Assembly: GCF_026586805.1 (NCBI RefSeq)
Contig: NZ_JAPFHA010000009.1
Location: 90,969-154,968 of the forward strand
Source: Niveibacterium sp. 24ML
GTDB lineage: Bacteria > Pseudomonadota > Gammaproteobacteria > Burkholderiales > Rhodocyclaceae
Length of the DNA: 64,000 bases
Reading direction: 5' to 3'
Position 1 is the stretch's first letter, and each line of letters opens with the position of its first letter. Below are positions 27,568-36,191 of this stretch, piece after piece. Both the position numbers and the translations under genes were made by a program. The notes beneath the pieces were generated by a model, which saw only the letters and a program-made list of their open reading frames with translations, was not told where the DNA came from and ran no database searches.

Positions 27568-27654
27568 AAAGCAATGTAATGCTGCGCGTGCTTGACTATC
27601 CTTCTCCGTACGAGGAGTCGCCTACTGAGCGGCCCCCAACAGAGGAGACAAACT

Positions 27655-28758
27655 ATGCCGCTGAACCTCGTTCGGCCTCGGGCAGAGCCGCGTTCGCTCT
27701 GGGATAACCCGATGGGCACAGACGGATTCGAATTCGTCGAATACACCGCCCCAGATCCGCGCCTGCTCGGCGAGCTGTTTTTGCAGCTCGGCTTCAAGGC
27801 TGTTGCGCGCCATCGTTCCAAAGACGTGACACTTTACCGCCAAGGCGAGATCAACTTCATCGTTAACGCGGAAAAAGACAGTTTTGCGCAATCCTTCGCC
27901 CGTGAACATGGCCCCAGCGCCTGCGCGATGGCATTTCGTGTCCGTGATGCCAAGGCGGCCTACGAACGTGCCCTGGCTCTTGGCGCCGAGCCCCATGCGC
28001 AACAATATGGCTTGATGGAGTTGCAGATTCCGGCGATCAAGGGCATCGGCGGCTGCCCGATCTACCTTGTCGACCGCTACGGTGGCCCCTCGATCTACGA
28101 CGTGGACTTTGTTGCGCTCGATGACGAGGTGGAGCATCAGGGCTTTGGCCTCACCTACATCGACCACCTCACGCACAACGTGCAGCGCGGTCGCATGAAG
28201 GTGTGGTCCAGCTACTACGAGAAGCTGTTCAACTTCCGCGAGATCCGCTACTTCGATATCGAGGGCAAGCTCACCGGCCTGAAGAGCCAGGCGATGACCA
28301 GCCCCTGCGGCCAGATCCGCATCCCGATCAACGAATCCTCCGACGACAAGAGCCAGATCGAGGAATTCCTGCATGCCTACAACGGCGAGGGTATCCAGCA
28401 CATCGCGCTGGGTACCGACGACATCATCGCCACCGTCGAAGGCATGCGCGCCAAGGGCATCAAGTTCCTCGACACGCCGGACACCTACTACGACATGGTG
28501 GATACCCGGGTGAAGGGGCATGCCGAGGATGTCGCCCGCTTGCGCGCCAATCGCATCCTGATCGACGGTGCACCGAGCGAAGGGCAGGGCTACCTGCTGC
28601 AGATCTTCACCGAAACGGTTATCGGGCCGATCTTCTTCGAGATCATCCAGCGCAAGGGCAACGAGGGATTCGGCGAGGGCAACTTCAAGGCGCTGTTCGA
28701 TTCGATCGAACTCGACCAGATCCGCCGCGGCGTGCTGCTCGACCCCGCGGCGGCGTGA
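27655..28758 (+). CDS. hppD: 4-hydroxyphenylpyruvate dioxygenase
   Basis: The 367-residue product has two vicinal-oxygen-chelate halves. The iron ligands are visible as His in YIDHLTHNV, His in GIQHIALGTDDI and Glu in GPIFFEIIQRKGN. It converts 4-hydroxyphenylpyruvate to homogentisate. The ATG at 27655 follows AGAGGAGAC; an in-frame upstream region to 27592 lacks family similarity. It begins the aromatic amino acid degradation block, with phhA-hmgA-fahA-maiA after it. Confidence 0.95.
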   Translation: MPLNLVRPRAEPRSLWDNPMGTDGFEFVEYTAPDPRLLGELFLQLGFKAVARHRSKDVTLYRQGEINFIVNAEKDSFAQSFAREHGPSACAMAFRVRDAKAAYERALALGAEPHAQQYGLMELQIPAIKGIGGCPIYLVDRYGGPSIYDVDFVALDDEVEHQGFGLTYIDHLTHNVQRGRMKVWSSYYEKLFNFREIRYFDIEGKLTGLKSQAMTSPCGQIRIPINESSDDKSQIEEFLHAYNGEGIQHIALGTDDIIATVEGMRAKGIKFLDTPDTYYDMVDTRVKGHAEDVARLRANRILIDGAPSEGQGYLLQIFTETVIGPIFFEIIQRKGNEGFGEGNFKALFDSIELDQIRRGVLLDPAAA

Positions 28759-28782
28759 TGGACTGAACGGCGAAAACCGCTC

Positions 28783-28867
28783 ACCGCAAAGGCGCAGAGG
28801 GCCGCAAAGGGCCGCAAAGAACTCCGGTTTCCTGGGTGGCCCTTTGAGTTCTTTGTTTCTTCGTGGT
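28783..28867. repeat. Imperfect inverted repeat of CGCAAAG/CGCAGAG heptads
   Basis: The left arm from 28783 (ACCGCAAAGGCGCAGAGGG...) contains repeated CGCAAAG units and pairs imperfectly with the right arm ending at 28867 (…CTTCGTGGT). The arms start and end like the element at 471-571, so both belong to one family. It lies between hppD and phhA. Confidence 0.65.
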
Positions 28868-28913
28868 GATGCTTTTGGGTGTTCGCCTTTCTGAAACCGG
28901 AAAGGAGCCTGCG

Positions 28914-29777
28914 ATGCTCACTCCCGAAAACCCGCTGCGTGGCGATTATTCGCACATGGCGGCGGACTACACCGTCGCCCAGGATTGGGCGGCCTATACC
29001 GCCGAGGATCATGCGCTGTACCGGCGCCTGTTCGAACGCCAGGCAGCCCGCTTGCCGGGCTATGCCTGCGACGAGTTCATCGAGCATGTGTATGAGCTGG
29101 CCAGCGACGGCATTCCACGCTTCGAGCGTGCCAACGAACGCCTCGGCCGCGCCACCGGCTGGCAGATCGTCGGCGTGCCGGGGCTGATCCCGGACGACGT
29201 GTTCTTCAGGCATCTGGCCAACCGGCGCTTTCCGGTCACGGTTTGGCTGCGCAAGCCGGAGGAATTCGACTACATCGTCGAGCCGGACGTGTTCCACGAT
29301 TTCTTCGGCCATGTGCCGCTGCTGATGAACCCGGTGTTTGCCGACTACCTGCAGGAATACGGCCGCGGTGGCGTGAAGGCGCTGTCGCTCGGCGGGCTGG
29401 GCTACCTCGCGCGGCTGTACTGGTACACGGTGGAATTCGGCCTCATCGACACCCCGCAGGGCCTGCGCACCTACGGGGCGGGCATTCTGTCGTCGGGCGG
29501 CGAGATCCTGCACTGCATCGACGCGCCGGCGCCGCACCGGGTGCGTTTCGACCTGATGCGGGTGATGCAGACCGAGTACCGCATCGACCGCTACCAGGAC
29601 ACCTACTTCGTGATCGACAGCTACGATCAGCTGTTCCGCGAGACGGCTCAGGATTTCGCGCCGCTCTACGCGCGGCTGCGGGGCTTGCCGACCATCGATC
29701 CATCCGTCACCGTGGCGGGCGATGCATTGGTGCAACCGGCACGCCACGACGACCTCAACCGGAGATCCGACGCATGA
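28914..29777 (+). CDS. phhA: Phenylalanine 4-monooxygenase
   Basis: The 287-residue product is a pterin-dependent aromatic amino acid hydroxylase of bacterial length. The iron ligands are the two His in FHDFFGHVPLL near residue 130 and the Glu in LYWYTVEFGL. It hydroxylates phenylalanine to tyrosine. The ATG at 28914 follows AAAGGAG. Its TGA overlaps the hmgA ATG (ATGA). No gene for pterin carbinolamine dehydratase (phhB), which recycles the cofactor, is present nearby. Confidence 0.95.
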   Translation: MLTPENPLRGDYSHMAADYTVAQDWAAYTAEDHALYRRLFERQAARLPGYACDEFIEHVYELASDGIPRFERANERLGRATGWQIVGVPGLIPDDVFFRHLANRRFPVTVWLRKPEEFDYIVEPDVFHDFFGHVPLLMNPVFADYLQEYGRGGVKALSLGGLGYLARLYWYTVEFGLIDTPQGLRTYGAGILSSGGEILHCIDAPAPHRVRFDLMRVMQTEYRIDRYQDTYFVIDSYDQLFRETAQDFAPLYARLRGLPTIDPSVTVAGDALVQPARHDDLNRRSDA

Positions 29778-30913
29778 AACGCTGGATCAGCTACCCGAAA
29801 GCCGAGGGTGAATTCTCCCGCCAGGCGCACTGCGACCTGCCGGAAGGCACCTTCGAGCGCGAAATGGGCAAGGAAGGCTTCTTTGGCCCAGCCTGCCACT
29901 TCCACCATAAACATGCCCCGACCGGCTGGACCCACTTCGAGGGGCCGCTGCGCCCGCACGCGTTTGATCTGAACCGGCTCGAAGTGCGCGCCGCCAGCCC
30001 CTTCCAGGCCTATCCGCTGCTGGCCAACGGCGATGTGCGTATCCGCTGGTGGCTGCTCGATGCCCCGATGCCGGCCCTCGCACGCAACGCAGACGGCGAT
30101 GAACTGCTCTTCATCCACGAAGGCGAAGGCGCGCTGTTCTGCGATTGGGGGCATCTGGATTACCGCGACGGTGACTACATCGTGCTGCCGCGCGGCGCCC
30201 TGTGGCGGCTCGAACCCCACACGCCGACGCGGGTGATGCTGGTTGAAGCCACGGGCAGCAGCTATCAGCTACCGGATAAGGGGCTGGTTGGCCCACATGC
30301 GATCTTCGACCCGACCGCGCTCGACACGCCAAAACTCGACGAGGCCTTTGCCGCGCAGCGCGATGGCGAGGCGGGTAGCCGCCCGTGGCAGGTGCTCGTG
30401 AAGCACCAGGGCAAGCTGACCACGATCGAGTACCCCTTCAACCCGCTCGATGCGATGGGCTGGCACGGCGATCTGGCGGCCTGCCGGGTGAACTGGCGCG
30501 ACATCCGGCCGCTGATGAGCCACCGCTACCATCTGCCACCCTCGGCGCACACCACCTTCGTGGCGCGCAACTTCGTCGTCTGCACCTTCGTGCCACGGCC
30601 GATCGAATCGGACCCCGGCGCGCTGAAAGTGCCGTTCTATCACTCGAACGACGACTACGACGAGTTCATCCTCTACCACCGCGGCAGCTTCTTCTCGCGC
30701 GACAGCATCCGCCCCGGCATGACGACGCTGCACCCCTGCGGCTTCACCCACGGCCCGCATCCGAAGGCCTTCGCGGCGGGCGCCAAGGCCGAGCGCAAGG
30801 AGACGGATGAGGTCGCGGTGATGATCGACACCCGCTTCCCGCTCGATGTGAATGAGCCGGCGCGGGCGGTTGAGCTGCATGAGTACGTCGATTCCTGGAA
30901 ACCCAAGGCCTGA
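29774..30913 (+). CDS. hmgA: Homogentisate 1,2-dioxygenase
   Basis: The 379-residue product belongs to the short bacterial branch of homogentisate dioxygenases; classical ones have about 430 residues. The iron site is visible as His and Glu in VPFYHSNDDYDEFILYHRG and His in LHPCGFTHGPHP. It opens the homogentisate ring to maleylacetoacetate. The ATG at 29774, overlapping the phhA stop, gives the family N-terminus MKRWISYPKAEGEF. The frame is open further upstream to 29243, but that lies inside phhA. Confidence 0.9.
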   Translation: MKRWISYPKAEGEFSRQAHCDLPEGTFEREMGKEGFFGPACHFHHKHAPTGWTHFEGPLRPHAFDLNRLEVRAASPFQAYPLLANGDVRIRWWLLDAPMPALARNADGDELLFIHEGEGALFCDWGHLDYRDGDYIVLPRGALWRLEPHTPTRVMLVEATGSSYQLPDKGLVGPHAIFDPTALDTPKLDEAFAAQRDGEAGSRPWQVLVKHQGKLTTIEYPFNPLDAMGWHGDLAACRVNWRDIRPLMSHRYHLPPSAHTTFVARNFVVCTFVPRPIESDPGALKVPFYHSNDDYDEFILYHRGSFFSRDSIRPGMTTLHPCGFTHGPHPKAFAAGAKAERKETDEVAVMIDTRFPLDVNEPARAVELHEYVDSWKPKA

Positions 30914-30937
30914 GGGCCGCGAACAGACAGAGCCAAC

Positions 30938-31924
30938 ATGAAACTCGCCACCCTCAAGACCGGCGGCCGCGACGGCAGCCTGGTCGTTGTCTCCCGCGAT
31001 CTCACACGCTGCCAGGCGGTGCCGGACATCGCCCGCACGCTGCAGGCCGCGCTGGACGACTGGGATCGTTGCGCGCCGCAGCTTGCCGAAGTGTCGCTGG
31101 CGCTCAACAACAGCCATGCGCGCCACGCGCAGCCCTTCGATGCCGCGGCCTGCCATTCGCCGCTACCGCGTGCCTACCAGTGGGCGGATGGTTCGGCTTA
31201 CGTCAATCACGTTGAACTGGTGCGCAAGGCCCGCGGCGCCGAGATGCCGCCCGAGTTCTGGAGCGACCCGCTGATGTACCAGGGCGGCTCCGACAGGTTT
31301 ATCGGCCCGCGCGACCCGATCACGGTGCGCGACACCGCTTGGGGTGTGGATCTGGAGGGCGAGGTCGCGGTAATCACCGGCGACGTGTCGATGGGCGCCA
31401 CGCCCGAAGAATGCGCCAGCGCGATCCGGCTGCTGATGCTGGTGAACGATGTGACGCTGCGCAACCTGATTCCGGCCGAACTCGCCAAGGGCTTCGGCTT
31501 CTTCCAGAGCAAGCCGGCCACCGCCTTCTCGCCGGTGGCGGTGACCCCGGACGAACTGGGCGAAGCCTGGGACGGCGCGCGGCTGCATCGCCCGCTGGAA
31601 GTGACCGTGCGCGGCGAGCATTTTGGGCGGCCGGAGTGCGGCGTCGACATGGTGTTCGGCTTTCCGCAACTGATCGCCCATGTCGCCAAGACCCGCGAGC
31701 TGGAAGCGGGCTCCATCGTTGGCAGCGGCACCATCTCCAACGTCGATCGCTCGCGCGGATCGGCCTGCATCGTCGAACGCCGGATGCTCGAAACCCTGGC
31801 CGACGGCAAGCCGCTCACGCCTTACTTGAGCTACGGCGAGCGGGTGACGATCGAGATGCACGGCGCCGACGGGCAGTCGATCTTTGGGGCGATCGACCAG
31901 ATCGTGTCGCCAGCCTTGCCATGA
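30938..31924 (+). CDS. fahA: Fumarylacetoacetate hydrolase
   Basis: The 328-residue product has an FAH fold C-terminal domain with WGVDLEGEVAVITGD, RNLIPAELAKGFGFFQSKPATAF and GSGTISNVDRSRGSACIVERR. It splits fumarylacetoacetate into fumarate and acetoacetate. It begins 24 bp after hmgA, and its TGA overlaps the maiA ATG (ATGA). Place and sequence agree on the last step of tyrosine degradation. Confidence 0.93.
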   Translation: MKLATLKTGGRDGSLVVVSRDLTRCQAVPDIARTLQAALDDWDRCAPQLAEVSLALNNSHARHAQPFDAAACHSPLPRAYQWADGSAYVNHVELVRKARGAEMPPEFWSDPLMYQGGSDRFIGPRDPITVRDTAWGVDLEGEVAVITGDVSMGATPEECASAIRLLMLVNDVTLRNLIPAELAKGFGFFQSKPATAFSPVAVTPDELGEAWDGARLHRPLEVTVRGEHFGRPECGVDMVFGFPQLIAHVAKTRELEAGSIVGSGTISNVDRSRGSACIVERRMLETLADGKPLTPYLSYGERVTIEMHGADGQSIFGAIDQIVSPALP

Positions 31925-32565
31925 AGCTCTACACCTACTTCCGCTCGTCAGCCGCGTATCGGGTGCGGATTGCCTTGAACCTGAAGGGCCTCAAGCCCGA
32001 GACGCTGCCGGTGCACCTGCTGCGCGGTGGCGGTGAGCAGAAGCAGCCGGATTACCTTGCGCTCAACCCGCAGGCTTTGGTGCCGGCGCTGGAAGACGAC
32101 GGCCATCTGCTGACGCAGTCGCTGGCGATCATCGAGTACCTCGACGAGGTGGTGCCCGCGCCGCCCTTGCTGCCAGCCGATGCGCCGGGGCGCGCGCGTG
32201 TCCGCGCGATTGCGCAAAGCATTGCCTGCGAGATTCATCCGCTCAACAACTTGCGCGTTCTCGCCTACCTGACGAAGACCTTGGGCGTGGCGGATGCCGC
32301 GCGGCAGGACTGGTATCGGCACTGGGTGTTCACCGGATTCGGCGCGCTGGAAACACAGTTGTCGCGCGATCCGGCCTGTGGCGTGTTCTGCCACGGCGAC
32401 TCTCCGACGATCGCCGATTGCTGCCTCGTGCCCCAGGTTTTCAACGCGCGGCGTTTCGAAATCGACCTTTCCGCCTTCCCGACCCTGGTGCGGATTGACG
32501 CTGCGTGCCAGCGCCTGGCCGCGTTTGTCGATGCCGCGCCTGCCCGGCAACCCGATGCGGAGTGA
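31921..32565 (+). CDS. maiA: Maleylacetoacetate isomerase (zeta-class GST)
   Basis: The 214-residue product has a GST fold with the zeta-class active-site motif YFRSSAAYRVRIALNLKGL and the glutathione-site TQSLAIIEYLDE. The C-terminal helices include LNNLRVLAYL. It isomerises maleylacetoacetate to fumarylacetoacetate using glutathione. Its start overlaps the fahA stop, so hmgA-fahA-maiA form one translation-coupled operon with phhA. Confidence 0.95.
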   Translation: MKLYTYFRSSAAYRVRIALNLKGLKPETLPVHLLRGGGEQKQPDYLALNPQALVPALEDDGHLLTQSLAIIEYLDEVVPAPPLLPADAPGRARVRAIAQSIACEIHPLNNLRVLAYLTKTLGVADAARQDWYRHWVFTGFGALETQLSRDPACGVFCHGDSPTIADCCLVPQVFNARRFEIDLSAFPTLVRIDAACQRLAAFVDAAPARQPDAE

Positions 32566-32623
32566 AAGGCCGGGCGGCGCGATGTGCTCAAGCGCAAGGC
32601 GCGCCGGCCGTTAGTTGGTCACG

Positions 32624-32640
32624 GCTGCGAATTTCGCAGC
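32624..32640. promoter_or_regulatory. 17-bp palindrome upstream of the large histidine kinase
   Basis: GCTGCGAA and TTCGCAGC arms flank a single T, ending 16 bp before the kinase ATG. It could be an operator or a leader hairpin near the ribosome site. Confidence 0.3.
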
Positions 32641-32656
32641 GTCTGGAGACCTTTGC

Positions 32657-35600
32657 ATGGGCGCACCTGGCCGCCGAAGTCTTCCGCTCGTTGTGGGTCT
32701 GTGCGGGGCCTTGCTGTTGGTGCTCATGTGGATCGCCCTGGGGCGGCAACAACAGGCGCTGACTCAACAAGTGCTCGACTCGGATACGGCGGCGCTGGCG
32801 CGCGCGGCGGAGACGGTCATGGCCGATCGCCTCCGGTCGGTGCGCCGCATGGCCTTGCGCTGGGAAGCCGCCAAGGGCACGCCCGAGGCGCAATGGCGCA
32901 GCGATGCTCAGGCCTATCTTGCCGACTTGCCGGGCATTCAGGCGGTTCAATGGGCGGACGAGACGGGCGTGATCCGCTGGATCGAGCCCCTGGCCGGCAA
33001 CGAGAAGGTGCTTGGCCTCAACCTCAACCGCAACGGCGCGCGCAAAGAGCGGCTGGCGCGCGCCAAGGCCACTGGCAAGCCGATCGCGACGCCAGTGTTT
33101 CCACTTGCGCAGGGCGGGCGCGGATTTCTGGTCTTTGTTCCGGTCAAGAAGCAGTGGCAGGCGGATGGCACGCTGATCCTGGTGTTCCGCATTGATGCAT
33201 TTGCCCCGCAACTGTTTCCCGAAAAGGCGCGGCGCGAGCTGGGCTTGAGCCTTGAGGGCACCGGCGATGTGCAGCCGGTTGTGGTGTCTGCAATGCCTGT
33301 GGCCCGCCGTGTGGCGCAGTCGGCCGCGCCGGTCAGCTTTGCCGGGGCCGATTGGCGCCTGCTCGCCGACGCGCCTGAAGGCTATGGCGCGGACAGCCTG
33401 CGCGTGATCCGTTACCTGGTGCTGGTTGGCGGTGCGCTGCTGCTGACCCTGATGACAGTGCTGACTTATCTGACGCAGGCGATGCGCGCAAAGAACGCTG
33501 CCTTGGGGGAGGCCAACCGCTCGCTTGAGAAGAGTCTGGCCGAACAAGGCGCCATTCGTGCGGAGCTTGAGTTCAGTCATCGGGCGCTCGACCAGTCGGC
33601 CATCGTGGCGATGACCGATCCGGCGGGGCGCATCATCGCGGTGAATGATCGCTTCTGTCAGATCAGCGGCTACTCGCGCGCAGAGTTACTCGGCGCCGAT
33701 CACCGGATACTCAACTCGGGCTATCACCCGCCTGAATTCTTCGCCGCGATGTGGGCCACGATTGCGTCTGGCCGCGTTTGGCAAGGCGAAATCCGCAATC
33801 GTGCAAAGAACGGCACCCACTACTGGGTGGCCTCCACCATCACGCCGGAATGCGATGCCGAGGGCCGCCCGCAGCGTTACCTGGCGATCCGGATCGAAAT
33901 CACACAGCAAAAGCAGGTGCAGGAAGCGCTGCAGGCCACAACGATGCTGCAGAGCGCGATTCTCGACAGTGCCGGCTCTGCCATCATCGCCACCGATGAG
34001 CATGGCGTGGTGACCCGCTTCAACCCGGCCGCCGAGCGCATCCTGGGTTATTGCGCCGAAGAAATCGTTGGCAAGCAGACGCCCGCCATCTGGCATCTGC
34101 CAGCTGAAGTGGTGGCACGCGCCGCCGAGTTTTCCCGAGTGTTGGGCGAGGCCATCGAGCCGGGTTTCGAAACCTTTGTCTGCCTCGCACGGCGCGGCCT
34201 GCCGAGCGAATTCGAATGGACCTATGTGCGCCGCGATGGCTCGCATGTGCCGGTGCTGCTGGCGGTGACGGCGCTGCGTGAGCGCGGCGGCCACATCCGT
34301 GGCTGGCTGGGTATCGCGCTTGACATCACCCCTTTGCGCAATGCGCAGGCGGCGGTGCGCAATACGAATGCGCTGCTGGCGGCGGCGGGGCGGATTGCGC
34401 GGGTGGGTAGCTGGGAAGTCGAGCTCGCAAGCGGTGCCGCGCGCTTCTCTGATCTGACCTACGAAATCTACGGCTTGCCGCAGGGCAGTCCCATCGATTT
34501 GCAGCAAGGCATCGCGATGTACGTGCCGGAGGCGCGTCCGCTTGTGCTTGGCGCGGTTGAGCGGGCGATCACGCAGCAGGAGCCCTGGGAGCTTGAAGTC
34601 ATGCTGCAGCGGCCCGACGGCAGCAAGCGCTGGGTTCGTGCCCGGGGCGAGCCGGTGGTCGAGCAGGGGCAGGTTGTGCGCTTGCGCGGCGTGTTGCAGG
34701 ACATCGACCGGGAAACCCGCGCGCGGATCGCCTTGCGCGACCGCGAGGCGATGCTCAAGGCAATCATCGAAAACGTGCCGGGCGGCATCTCGCTGATCGA
34801 CTCGAACCTCGACGTCGTGGCCTGCAACGAGCGCTTCAAGGCGCTGCTGGGTTTTCCGCCCGAGCTGTTCGCGAACGGCATGCCGACGCTCGAACAGATC
34901 TTTCGTTTCAACGCACAGCGCGGGGAGTATGGGCCGGGCGATGTCGAAGAGCTGGTCAGCAGCCGGATCGCGCTGACCCGCAAAATGGCGGCCCACCGCT
35001 TCGAGCGCACGCGCGCCGATGGCACCGTGCTCGAAATCTCTGGCACGCCCCTGCCTTCCGGAGGTTTTGTCACCTTCTACCTCGACATCACTGAGCGCCG
35101 CCGCCAGGAAGAAGAGATCCGGCGCCATCGCGATCATCTGGAAGAACTGGTGGCCGAACAGACCGCGGACCTCCTCGAAGCCAAGCAGGTGGCGGAAAGC
35201 GCGAACCAGGCCAAATCCGAGTTCCTTGCCAACATGTCGCACGAGCTGCGCACGCCGATGCACTCGATTCTTTCCTTCGCGCGCCTGGGCCGCGAGCGCA
35301 TCGCCACGGCGGGGCCGGAAAAGCTGCGTGGCTACTTCGAGCGGATCTCCACTTCAGGCGATCGCCTGATGCTCTTGATCAACGATCTGCTCGACATCTC
35401 CAAGCTCGAAGCCGGCCGCATGACACTCGAACTCGTGCTGGCCGATGTTGAAGGGATTGCGCGCGAGGTGATCCATGACCTGGAGCCGCTGGCTCAGGCC
35501 AAGCAACTGCAGTTGCAGATCGAAGTGCAGACAGCGGACGCTCGCGCGCGGGTCGACACGCTGCGTTTTTCGCAGGTGCTGCGCAATCTGATCGCCAACG

Positions 35601-35953
35601 CAATCAAGTTCACACCGGCAGGGCGGCGGGTCAGTCTGGTTTTTGCCGATGCGTTGATCTCGCGGCACGGGCGCGATCTCGCGGCACTGGAAGTGCGGGT
35701 GGAAGACGAGGGTATCGGCATCCCGGACAACGAACTCGATGCCGTGTTCGAAAAATTCGTGCAAAGCAGCAAGACGCGTACCGGCGCCGGCGGCACCGGA
35801 CTCGGCCTTTCGATCAGTCGCGAGATCGTGCTGGCGCACGGTGGCACGATCAGCGCGCACAATTTGGACGAAGGCGGGGCTGTCTTTTTGGTGCGCTTGC
35901 TGCGGCAGTCGCCCCAAAGTGCCGAGCAGGAATCGGAGCATGGCGCGCTTTAG
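32657..35953 (+). CDS. CHASE/multi-PAS sensor histidine kinase
   Basis: The 1098-residue product has a first membrane helix (residues 9-28, LPLVVGLCGALLLVLMWIAL). A CHASE-like periplasmic domain follows to about 245 (PGIQAVQWADETGVIRWIEP), then a second helix near 255-275. Four PAS-type domains lie between about 315 and 810, then a coiled coil. The HisKA phospho-site is His862 in ANMSHELRTPMHS. The ATPase boxes are NLIANAIKF, VEDEGIGIP and GGTGLGLSI. There is no receiver domain, and no response regulator gene is adjacent. I choose the ATG at 32657 (GGAG upstream). Its TAG stop lies inside a repeat. Confidence 0.9.
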   Translation: MGAPGRRSLPLVVGLCGALLLVLMWIALGRQQQALTQQVLDSDTAALARAAETVMADRLRSVRRMALRWEAAKGTPEAQWRSDAQAYLADLPGIQAVQWADETGVIRWIEPLAGNEKVLGLNLNRNGARKERLARAKATGKPIATPVFPLAQGGRGFLVFVPVKKQWQADGTLILVFRIDAFAPQLFPEKARRELGLSLEGTGDVQPVVVSAMPVARRVAQSAAPVSFAGADWRLLADAPEGYGADSLRVIRYLVLVGGALLLTLMTVLTYLTQAMRAKNAALGEANRSLEKSLAEQGAIRAELEFSHRALDQSAIVAMTDPAGRIIAVNDRFCQISGYSRAELLGADHRILNSGYHPPEFFAAMWATIASGRVWQGEIRNRAKNGTHYWVASTITPECDAEGRPQRYLAIRIEITQQKQVQEALQATTMLQSAILDSAGSAIIATDEHGVVTRFNPAAERILGYCAEEIVGKQTPAIWHLPAEVVARAAEFSRVLGEAIEPGFETFVCLARRGLPSEFEWTYVRRDGSHVPVLLAVTALRERGGHIRGWLGIALDITPLRNAQAAVRNTNALLAAAGRIARVGSWEVELASGAARFSDLTYEIYGLPQGSPIDLQQGIAMYVPEARPLVLGAVERAITQQEPWELEVMLQRPDGSKRWVRARGEPVVEQGQVVRLRGVLQDIDRETRARIALRDREAMLKAIIENVPGGISLIDSNLDVVACNERFKALLGFPPELFANGMPTLEQIFRFNAQRGEYGPGDVEELVSSRIALTRKMAAHRFERTRADGTVLEISGTPLPSGGFVTFYLDITERRRQEEEIRRHRDHLEELVAEQTADLLEAKQVAESANQAKSEFLANMSHELRTPMHSILSFARLGRERIATAGPEKLRGYFERISTSGDRLMLLINDLLDISKLEAGRMTLELVLADVEGIAREVIHDLEPLAQAKQLQLQIEVQTADARARVDTLRFSQVLRNLIANAIKFTPAGRRVSLVFADALISRHGRDLAALEVRVEDEGIGIPDNELDAVFEKFVQSSKTRTGAGGTGLGLSISREIVLAHGGTISAHNLDEGGAVFLVRLLRQSPQSAEQESEHGAL

Positions 35954-36099
35954 GGAAGGCCTGAACAAGTGGCTGCGACGGTGCATCGCTGCGTTGCGGC
36001 GTACTCGCTCCCGCGCCTATCCCTTTGATATGTCGCGGTTGCAGCGCGCGCCGCGCCTTGCGCTGCATCCGTCTCGCTCACTTATTCAGACCTTCCCTA
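35951..36099. repeat. MITE-like element with 20-bp terminal inverted repeats
   Basis: The 20-bp ends at 35951-35970 (TAGGGAAGGCCTGAACAAGT) and 36080-36099 are inverted copies with two mismatches. The inner arms (around CTGCGACGGTGCATCGCTGCG and its counterpart) also pair in part, giving a long imperfect hairpin of 149 bp. No gene lies inside. The first three bases are the stop codon of the histidine kinase. It looks like a non-autonomous palindromic or MITE-type repeat. Confidence 0.75.
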
Positions 36100-36130
36100 G
36101 ACGCGTCTGCGGCCTTTTTGTGCAAGCGAA

Positions 36131-36146
36131 TGTCGCATCCGGCAAC
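36131..36146. promoter_or_regulatory. ArgR-type half site upstream of the AraC regulator
   Basis: TGTCGC-N8-AC matches the Pseudomonas ArgR half-site TGTCGC-N8-AA in seven of eight fixed positions. An AA lies at 36124-36125, exactly where the upstream half site would place it. It is 61 bp before the regulator gene, suggesting autoregulation. Confidence 0.5.
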
Positions 36147-36191
36147 GCGGAACGCGGGCTGGAATGAACTAAACTCGCCGCCTTCGATGCA

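Noticed and set aside
33686..35263. Long minus-strand frame opposite the large histidine kinase
   Set aside because: It lacks a domain and its composition is that of a shadow of the PAS region.
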